A DNA stretch of 35,782 nucleotides from assembly GCA_031373255.1 (NCBI GenBank), contig JANMMJ010000205.1, positions 1 to 35,782 on the forward strand, given 5' to 3'. Below, piece by piece: positions 30,175 through 35,782 of this stretch. Both the position numbers and the translations under genes were made by a program. How positions within the stretch are numbered: position 1 is the stretch's first letter; the number at the start of each line of letters is the position of its first letter. Source of the DNA: JANMMJ01 sp031373255 (GTDB lineage: Bacteria; Pseudomonadota; Alphaproteobacteria; Rhizobiales; Aestuariivirgaceae). The notes below the pieces were generated by a model, which saw only the letters and a list, made by a program, of their open reading frames with translations, did not search any database and had not been told where the DNA came from.

Positions 30175-30489
30175 ATGAATTTCCGTCCTCTGCACGATCG
30201 TGTGGTCGTGAAACGGGTCGAGGAAGATACCAAGACCAAGGGTGGCATCATCATTCCTGATACGGCCCAGGAAAAGCCGATGCAGGGTGAAGTCATCTCG
30301 GTCGGCCCCGGTGGCCGTGACGAAGCTGGCAAGCTCATCCCCATCGATTTGAAGACCGGCGACCTCGTTCTGTTCGGCAAGTGGTCGGGCACTGAAGTGA
30401 AGATCGATGGCACCGAATACCTGATTATGAAAGAGAGCGATATTATGGGCGTTCTCGAAGGCAAGGCTGCCGCCAAGAAGGCCGCCTGA
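30175..30489 (+). CDS. groES: Co-chaperonin GroES
   Basis: The 104-aa protein forms the heptameric lid of the GroEL chaperonin. The sequence starts MNFRPLHDRVVVKRVEEDTKTKGGIIIPDTAQEKP, which includes the mobile loop that contacts GroEL, and continues GEVISVGPGGRDEAGK, FGKWSGTEVKIDGTEYLIMKESDIMGVLE. The C-terminal AAAKKAA tail makes it a few residues longer than the enteric protein, as is common in alphaproteobacteria. GAGGAG lies eight bases before the ATG. The gene is first in the groES-groL operon, under CIRCE and a heat-shock promoter. Confidence 0.98.
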   Translation: MNFRPLHDRVVVKRVEEDTKTKGGIIIPDTAQEKPMQGEVISVGPGGRDEAGKLIPIDLKTGDLVLFGKWSGTEVKIDGTEYLIMKESDIMGVLEGKAAAKKAA

Positions 30490-30523
30490 TCGGTTTGCCG
30501 AAAAATTTGACTCTTACGTTAAC

Positions 30524-30537
30524 GTAAAGGAATACTA
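30524..30537 (+). promoter_or_regulatory. 14-bp palindrome in the groES-groL spacer
   Basis: TTACGTTAACGTAA is perfectly self-complementary and ends where the groL ribosome site (AAAGGA) begins. It could be a protein-binding site, or in RNA a 5-bp stem with a UUAA loop next to the ribosome site. It contains TTAAC. No known element is recognised. Confidence 0.35.
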
Positions 30538-30539
30538 AC

Positions 30540-32186
30540 ATGGCAGCGAAAGACGTTCGCTTTTCCGCCGATGCCCGTGAGCGCATGCTCCGCGGCGTCG
30601 ATATCCTCGCCAATGCGGTGAAGGTTACCCTCGGCCCCAAGGGCCGCAATGTCGTCATCGACAAGTCGTTTGGCGCCCCCCGCACCACCAAGGACGGTGT
30701 CACGGTCGCCAAGGAAATCGAGCTCGAGGACAAGTTCGAGAACATGGGCGCCCAGATGGTGCGCGAAGTCGCCTCCAAGACCAATGACGTCGCCGGCGAC
30801 GGCACCACCACAGCCTGCGTGCTGGCTCAGGCCATCGTACGCGAGGGCGCCAAATCGGTTGCCGCCGGCATGAACCCGATGGACTTGAAGCGTGGCGTCG
30901 ATCTCGCCGTCAAGACCGCCATCGAGGACCTCAAGAAGCGCTCCAAGAAGGTCAAGGGCACCGAGGAAATCATGCAGGTTGGCACGATTTCCGCCAATGG
31001 CGAGAAAGACATTGGCGAAATGATCGCCAAGGCCATGCAGAAAGTCGGCAACGAGGGCGTCATCACCGTCGAGGAAGCCAAGACCGCCGAAACCGAACTC
31101 GAAGTCGTCGAAGGCATGCAGTTCGACCGTGGCTATCTCTCGCCCTACTTCATCACCAACGCCGACAAGATGGTGGCCGAGCTTGAGGACGTTTACATCC
31201 TCCTGCACGAGAAGAAGCTGTCTGGCCTCCAGGCCATCCTGCCGATCCTCGAAGCCGTGGTGCAGAGCTCGCGTCCTCTCCTCATCATCGCTGAAGATAT
31301 CGAAGGCGAGGCTTTGGCCACGCTTGTCGTCAACAAGCTCCGTGGCGGCCTCAAGGTCGCGGCCGTCAAGGCTCCGGGCTTCGGCGATCGCCGCAAGGCC
31401 ATGCTGGAGGACATCGCCGTTCTCTCGGGCGGCCAGGTGATCTCGGAAGATCTCGGCATCAAGCTTGAGAACGTCACTCTCGACATGCTGGGCCGCGCCA
31501 AGCGGGTCAGGATCGAAAAGGAAAACACCACGATCGTCGATGGTGCCGGCAAGAAGGCCGACATCCAGGGCCGTTGCGCCCAGATCAAGGCGCAGATCGA
31601 GGAAACCACCAGCGATTACGACAAGGAAAAGCTCCAGGAGCGTCTCGCCAAGCTTGCCGGCGGCGTTGCTGTCATCAAGGTCGGCGGCTCGACCGAAGTC
31701 GAAGTCAAGGAGCGCAAGGACCGCGTTGACGACGCCTTGAACGCCACCCGCGCTGCCGTTGAAGAAGGCATCGTGCCGGGCGGCGGTGTCGCCCTGCTCA
31801 GGGCCAAGGCCGCTGTCGAAGCCTTGAAGTCGGACAACGCCGACATCCAGGCCGGCATCAACATCGTGTCGAAGGCGCTGGAAACGCCGCTCCGCCAGAT
31901 CGTCGAGAACTCGGGCGTCGAAGGCTCGATCGTTGTCGGCAAGCTGCTCGAGAAGTCGGGCAACTGGGGCTTTGACGCGCAGAACGAAATCTACTGCGAC
32001 ATGGTTGAAGCCGGCATCGTCGACCCGACCAAGGTCGTGCGCACCGCTCTCCAGGATGCAGCCTCGGTTGCCTCGCTCCTGATCACCACGGAAGCGATGA
32101 TCGCCGAACGTCCGAAGGACAAGCCTTCCATGGGCGGCATGCCCGGCGGCGGCATGGGCGGCGGCATGGGCGGCATGGATTTCTAA
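30540..32186 (+). CDS. groL: Chaperonin GroEL
   Basis: The 548-aa protein is the 60-kDa chaperonin that forms the tetradecameric folding chamber. All landmarks are intact: the MAAKDVRFSADARERMLRGVD start, ATP-binding VTLGPKGRNVVIDKSFG and VAGDGTTTACVLAQAIV, the apical EGMQFDRGYLSPYFIT, the hinge GIVPGGGVALLRA, and the flexible Gly-Met-rich tail GGMPGGGMGGGMGGMDF, typical of a general housekeeping copy. AAAGGA precedes the ATG. The gene follows groES by 50 bp and is followed by a strong terminator, so the operon has two genes. Confidence 0.99.
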   Translation: MAAKDVRFSADARERMLRGVDILANAVKVTLGPKGRNVVIDKSFGAPRTTKDGVTVAKEIELEDKFENMGAQMVREVASKTNDVAGDGTTTACVLAQAIVREGAKSVAAGMNPMDLKRGVDLAVKTAIEDLKKRSKKVKGTEEIMQVGTISANGEKDIGEMIAKAMQKVGNEGVITVEEAKTAETELEVVEGMQFDRGYLSPYFITNADKMVAELEDVYILLHEKKLSGLQAILPILEAVVQSSRPLLIIAEDIEGEALATLVVNKLRGGLKVAAVKAPGFGDRRKAMLEDIAVLSGGQVISEDLGIKLENVTLDMLGRAKRVRIEKENTTIVDGAGKKADIQGRCAQIKAQIEETTSDYDKEKLQERLAKLAGGVAVIKVGGSTEVEVKERKDRVDDALNATRAAVEEGIVPGGGVALLRAKAAVEALKSDNADIQAGINIVSKALETPLRQIVENSGVEGSIVVGKLLEKSGNWGFDAQNEIYCDMVEAGIVDPTKVVRTALQDAASVASLLITTEAMIAERPKDKPSMGGMPGGGMGGGMGGMDF

Positions 32187-32213
32187 ATCCAGCGCTCAGC
32201 GATACGAATGCAG

Positions 32214-32241
32214 AACCCCGGTGGCCACACCGGGGTTTTTT
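32214..32241 (+). terminator. Rho-independent terminator of groESL
   Basis: A perfect 10-bp stem AACCCCGGTG / CACCGGGGTT with a GCCA loop is followed by six T. It lies 27 bp after the groL stop. The 160 bp between it and the convergent pdeM stop hold no gene that I can see. Confidence 0.95.
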
Positions 32242-32400
32242 CATGAGGTGGATTTGGTCTGCCTCTGACCTGCCCCTGAAGATTTCCTCCGAAAGGAATT
32301 AGAGTCGGCGTCTGAAGAAGGCGTTTGCCGAACTCAGCATGCAGGATGAGGTGTTGCAGGGGTCTCTCGGAAAAATGAATCGGCCACTCAAGGCTCCTGA

Positions 32401-33084
32401 TCAACTGACGCGCTTTGCCGGAAACTTGTGGATGGCCCGGCCACCCAGCATCCACACGTGGTAGGTGCGAGGGCTGAACAGCTTCTCGAACGGTTCGGCT
32501 GAAATGCCAAACGCTCCCGTGTAGCTGCCAAAGGCCGGCATGATCACCCGCCGTTCGTCGCCGATGAAACACTTGCACCGGATGCGATGCCCGCGCTGGG
32601 CGATGGATGCCGCCGGATGCAGGTGTCCCGCGATCTCGAACTCATCATCGCGCAGGCCCCGCGGCGCGTGACGCAATGTGACTGCACCCAGGACGACTTC
32701 CTCGGCGATATGGCCACCGATATCGGTTGGTGGCGCGGGATCGTGATTGCCACTGATCCAGATGGTCGGCAGCCGCGAGGTGATATTGCGAAGGCGGGCA
32801 AGATCTGTCGCGTCGATGCGGGCACGCGCCTCCCCGTCGTGAAAGCTGTCTCCGAGAAAGATCAACCGCTCCGGCTTTGTGCCAGCGATGGCGGCCTCAA
32901 GCTGGATGAGGCTTTCCCTTGTATCGTAAGGCGGCAAATGAACGCCCCGCCGGGCCAGGCTTGAACCTTTTTCCAGATGCAGGTCTGCGACAAGCAGCGT
33001 GGCAAATGCCGGTGCATACAACGCACCTGAAAGATCGGGAATGAAATCGAGCCCGCCAAGCCGGATGCTGGACGATCTAGACAA
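32401..33084 (-). CDS. pdeM: Ligase-associated metallophosphoesterase PdeM
   Basis: The 227-aa protein has the calcineurin-like phosphoesterase motifs in order: VADLHLEKGSS (DxH), LGDSFHDG (GDxxHDG), ISGNHDPAP (GNHD) and IAGHLHPAA (GHxH). It belongs to the 'ligase-associated DNA damage response endonuclease' group. The first in-frame start past the helicase stop region is TTG at 33084. It gives SRSSSIRLGGLDFIPDLSGALY and overlaps the helicase gene by 8 bp. The longer frame to 33174 would overlap the helicase C-terminus by nearly 100 bp and lacks support. In many bacteria helicase, phosphoesterase, ATP-dependent ligase and exonuclease form one operon. Only the first two are here. Confidence 0.88.
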   Translation of the reverse strand: MSRSSSIRLGGLDFIPDLSGALYAPAFATLLVADLHLEKGSSLARRGVHLPPYDTRESLIQLEAAIAGTKPERLIFLGDSFHDGEARARIDATDLARLRNITSRLPTIWISGNHDPAPPTDIGGHIAEEVVLGAVTLRHAPRGLRDDEFEIAGHLHPAASIAQRGHRIRCKCFIGDERRVIMPAFGSYTGAFGISAEPFEKLFSPRTYHVWMLGGRAIHKFPAKRVS

Positions 33085-35551
33085 GCCGCATGGCCTCGTC
33101 GATGAGTTCGTCGGCGGCTTCGGCGAGAAGGGCATCATTGGCCGCGCCGTAAACGGATTCGCGCCCGATCTCAAGCATCACCGGAACCGCCAGCGGCGAC
33201 ACTGTGTCGAGCGCCCGGTGCACGATCTGGCCCCTGATCCGCTTCAGCATTGCCCCCAGCCGGTGCACATCGATCAGCCCATCCGCTGCATCGTCCCAGG
33301 CAGCGCGCAGCAGAATGTGATCCGGCTGGTGGGTTCGCAGCACGTCGTAGATGAGGTCGGAATTGACCGTCACTTGCCGGGCGGTTTTTTCCTTTCCCGG
33401 CCAGCGCCGTTCGATCAGCCCGGCAATGATAGCCGCATTCCTGAACGTGCGTTTCATGAGGCTCGATTCGGCAAGCCACGCTTCGAGATCGTCGCCCAGC
33501 ATGTCTTCGTCGAACAGGCGCGGCAGGGACAGGCGCCCGCTCTCGACCATTAGAGAAACATCGCGAACCATCCACACGACCAGCGCATATTCGCTGGCGA
33601 CAAAGCCAAGCGGATGGGCTCCCGCCCGTTCCAGCCGCCGCGTCAGCAGCATGCCCAGCGTCTGGTGTGCCAGGCGGCCCTCGAAGGGATAGCACACCAT
33701 GTAATGCTTGTTGGCGCGCGGGAACGTCTCGATCAGCATTTGCGTGGGCGTCGGCAGGATCGATTTCCAGCGCTGCACTGAAAGCCAGTCCCCCACTTGC
33801 TGCGGCAGGGATTTCCATTGCCGGGGGTCGGCCAGCATCTCGCGCACCCGCTCCGCCAGATAGGTCGACAGGGGGAATTTACCGCCCTGATAAGAAGGGA
33901 TCATCGGATCGGGTGATGTGCTGCGCGTCGCCAGCGCGCCAAACTCGTCGAGACCCTCGAAACGCAGGATCTCGCCGGCAAAGAGGAATGTGTCGCCATT
34001 CGAAAGTTGACTCAGGAACCATTCTTCCATTTCACCCAGCACCCGCCCGCCCGTGACGACGCGCTTGCCCAGCCGCTTGCGTACATATGCGAGCCTGAGC
34101 TTCAGCATTTCCTCTTCGACGATCGTGCCGCTGTTGAGGCGGTACATTTGTGCGAGAGACGGGTGCGCCAGGCGCAGCTTGCCGTCCGGTGTAGGCTTCA
34201 ATTTGGCATAGCGCTCATAGGCCCGGAGCGCGTAGCCGCCTGTCGCCACATAGTCGAGGGTGCGGTCGAAGTCCTCGCGTGTCAGGTTGCGGTAGGTCCA
34301 GGCGCTTGTAACCTCGGAATAAAGCTCGTTTGCCGTGAATGGTCCCGCCACAGCGCGGCCCATGATATGTTGCGCCAGCACATCAAGCTTCAGGACGGCG
34401 GGATATTCCGTGTCCTGGGCATTGGCTTTGGCAGCCTGGAGCGCCGCTTCGCATTCCAGAACCTCAAAGCGATTGGAAGGCACCAGCAGGGCTTCGCTGG
34501 GAACATCGAGCCTGTGGTTGGACCGCCCGATCCTCTGCAGCAACCGGCTCGATCCCTTGGGAGCACCGACATGGATGACCAGATCGACGTCGCCCCAGTC
34601 GATACCGAGGTCGAGCGTTGAGGTGGCGACGACGGCGCGAAGTTTCCCCGCCGCCATGGCCGCCTCGACCTTGCGCCGTTGCGCCACGTCGAGAGACCCG
34701 TGATGCAGGGCGATCGGCAAATGGTCCTCATTGGCCTCCCACAGGCCCTGGAATGTCATCTCGGCCTGCGAGCGCGTATTGACGAAGACCAGCGCCATCC
34801 TTGCGCGTTTGATCTCGTCATAGACCTCGGCAATGGCATAGCGTGACGAATGCCCGGCCCACGGCACCCGTTCGGCCGATTTGAGGATGCGCACATTGGG
34901 CGGAGCGCCAGGCTGCCCAAGGACGAGCGGGGCCGCTACACTGCCGGTCGGCACCAGCCAGGCGCAAAGCGCGTCGGGATCGGCCACGGTGGCGGAAAGT
35001 CCGATCCGCCGCACTTCAGGCGCGTGGGCGTGAACCCGGGTCAGCGCCAGCGACAGCAATACGCCGCGCTTCGATGTCACCAGCGAATGCAGCTCGTCGA
35101 GGATCACCGTCCGCAGGCCCTTCATCATGTGGCCGGCGCCCGGATCGGCCATCAGCAGCGACACCTGCTCGGGCGTGGTGATCAGGATGCCGGGCGGCTT
35201 CTCGCGCTGGCGCTTGCGCCGCGAATGCGGCGTGTCCCCGGTACGTGTTTCAACACTGATGGGAAGCGCCATCTCCGCAATCGGCGCTTCCAGGTTGCGT
35301 GCGATATCGACGGCGAGCGCCTTCAGCGGTGAGATATAGAGTGTGTGAATGCCGTCGCGGGGCCGCCCGTCCGCCAGTTCGACCAGGCTCGGCAGGAATC
35401 CGGCCAGCGTCTTGCCTCCGCCCGTGGGCGAGATCAGCAACACGCTGTCGCCCTTCATCGCGTGTGAAAATACCTCAAGCTGATGCGGGCGCGGCACCCA
35501 TCCGCGCGACGAAAACCAGGTACTAAATTGTGGCGGAAGGACGGACTCCAT
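33077..35551 (-). CDS. Ligase-associated Lhr-like DEXH helicase
   Basis: The 824-aa SF2 helicase starts PPQFSTWFSSRGWVPRPHQ (Q-motif region). It then has Walker A SPTGGGKTLAGF (Lys47), the LYISPLKALAVDI motif, TPEQVSLLMAD, Walker B DELH at 152-155, GLSATVADP (motif III), LVFVNTRSQAE, STLDLGIDWGDVDLVIHVGAP (motif V) and LQRIGRSNHR (motif VI). The C-terminal ~450 residues form the winged-helix and Lhr-core region (TYRNLTREDFDRTLDYVATGG, RYAKLKPTPDGKLRLAH). Length and motifs match the 'ligase-associated DEXH box helicase' group involved in DNA damage repair. The ATG at 35551 lacks a ribosome site and lies only 8 bases after a TATAGT box, so the mRNA may be leaderless. It overlaps pdeM downstream. 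Confidence 0.92.
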   Translation of the reverse strand: MESVLPPQFSTWFSSRGWVPRPHQLEVFSHAMKGDSVLLISPTGGGKTLAGFLPSLVELADGRPRDGIHTLYISPLKALAVDIARNLEAPIAEMALPISVETRTGDTPHSRRKRQREKPPGILITTPEQVSLLMADPGAGHMMKGLRTVILDELHSLVTSKRGVLLSLALTRVHAHAPEVRRIGLSATVADPDALCAWLVPTGSVAAPLVLGQPGAPPNVRILKSAERVPWAGHSSRYAIAEVYDEIKRARMALVFVNTRSQAEMTFQGLWEANEDHLPIALHHGSLDVAQRRKVEAAMAAGKLRAVVATSTLDLGIDWGDVDLVIHVGAPKGSSRLLQRIGRSNHRLDVPSEALLVPSNRFEVLECEAALQAAKANAQDTEYPAVLKLDVLAQHIMGRAVAGPFTANELYSEVTSAWTYRNLTREDFDRTLDYVATGGYALRAYERYAKLKPTPDGKLRLAHPSLAQMYRLNSGTIVEEEMLKLRLAYVRKRLGKRVVTGGRVLGEMEEWFLSQLSNGDTFLFAGEILRFEGLDEFGALATRSTSPDPMIPSYQGGKFPLSTYLAERVREMLADPRQWKSLPQQVGDWLSVQRWKSILPTPTQMLIETFPRANKHYMVCYPFEGRLAHQTLGMLLTRRLERAGAHPLGFVASEYALVVWMVRDVSLMVESGRLSLPRLFDEDMLGDDLEAWLAESSLMKRTFRNAAIIAGLIERRWPGKEKTARQVTVNSDLIYDVLRTHQPDHILLRAAWDDAADGLIDVHRLGAMLKRIRGQIVHRALDTVSPLAVPVMLEIGRESVYGAANDALLAEAADELIDEAMRLV

Positions 35552-35559
35552 TCTTGCCC

Positions 35560-35565
35560 ACTATA
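35560..35565 (-). promoter_or_regulatory. -10 box immediately before helicase ATG
   Basis: TATAGT on the minus strand ends 8 bases before the helicase ATG. The expected transcription start falls on or next to the ATG. The -35 region is unclear (TTGATG at 19-base spacing is the best match). Confidence 0.35.
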
Positions 35566-35627
35566 GCGCAATGCAGCTTCGCGGCATCAACCGCAAACCC
35601 GCAACCATCTTCGATGGATGGATGTGT

Positions 35628-35782
35628 TCAAGATGTGTCTTCGTATAGCGCGTCGCTGGCCAACCCATGGCACTCGCGCAGCACAAAGTCGATTTCCTCT
35701 CGAGGCTCCTTGCGATGACCGGGCGGGGGACCGGGGCGGAACGGCGACAAGAAGGTGGGTTTCTGCATCCGGTTGCGCCGGG
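35628..35782 (-). CDS. Possible small or partial ORF at the window edge
   Basis: A minus-strand frame is open from the right edge of the window to a TGA at 35628. The part from an internal ATG at 35768 encodes 46 residues, MQKPTFLSPFRPGPPPGH followed by an acidic helix-like segment with FVLRECHG. Codon use looks coding. It does not resemble the C-terminus of an ATP-dependent DNA ligase, the usual upstream neighbour of the helicase. The start may be inside the window (a 46-aa protein) or beyond it. Confidence 0.35.
   Translation of the reverse strand, partial: RRNRMQKPTFLSPFRPGPPPGHRKEPREEIDFVLRECHGLASDALYEDTS

Noticed and set aside
30519..31208. 229-codon minus-strand open frame opposite groL
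   Set aside because: Long antisense frames opposite groL arise from its strong codon bias; no ribosome site or family match.

Overview
This is chromosomal DNA of a GC-rich alphaproteobacterium, most likely of the Hyphomicrobiales (Rhizobiales). The evidence is a MucR/Ros-type C-X2-D-X9-H-X3-H zinc finger regulator, DUF2336, PAS_5 and DUF6456 proteins in a row, a RibBX-type riboflavin enzyme, an Lhr/PdeM 'ligase-associated' repair pair, and a groESL operon with both a CIRCE element and an alphaproteobacterial heat-shock promoter. I see no rRNA, tRNA, CRISPR array, insertion sequence or prophage.

Layout. Positions 1-558 hold the decayed end of a GIY-YIG-like gene and non-coding sequence, followed by an unrecognised membrane protein (559-1221, +). 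From 1386 to 16465 every gene is on the minus strand. In transcription order these are: msrB - oligopeptidase B - isochorismatase hydrolase, joined by 1-bp TGATG overlaps; an orphan DUF2063 protein; glutaryl-CoA dehydrogenase - GNAT - two tiny ORFs - DUF1989 - GNAT, joined by one-to-four-base overlaps or gaps; a soluble histidine kinase; sodB; two tandem paralogous M20 amidohydrolases and an M19 dipeptidase; and ribBX - rimB - rimK. The RibBX enzyme carries an N-terminal Cro-like helix-turn-helix and sits behind a 17-bp palindrome.

From 16593 to 22843 genes are on the plus strand: a Kef-type cation/proton antiporter, then a regulatory cluster of a long Pro/Glu-rich DUF2336 protein, MucR, a PAS_5 protein and a DUF6456 protein. 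An RND efflux pump (permease and adaptor) lies on the minus strand at 22844-27077 and abuts the DUF6456 gene with no spacer. A large RTX protein (27441-29966, +) follows, then groES-groL (30175-32186, +). The window closes with PdeM and the Lhr-like helicase on the minus strand and the edge of one more minus-strand ORF.

The best leads for something undescribed are: (1) the HTH-RibBX fusion with its adjacent palindrome and a second, well-placed internal start, which suggests a self-regulating riboflavin enzyme operonic with the ribosomal-protein-S6-modifying RimB/RimK; (2) the chain of ATGA-coupled micro-ORFs between a GNAT and a DUF1989 gene; (3) the DUF2336-MucR-PAS_5-DUF6456 block, with TTAACCAT (CtrA-half-site-like) motifs in front of it and in front of the RTX and groES genes; and (4) an RTX protein built from three copies of a Trp-Ser-Thr-containing module.
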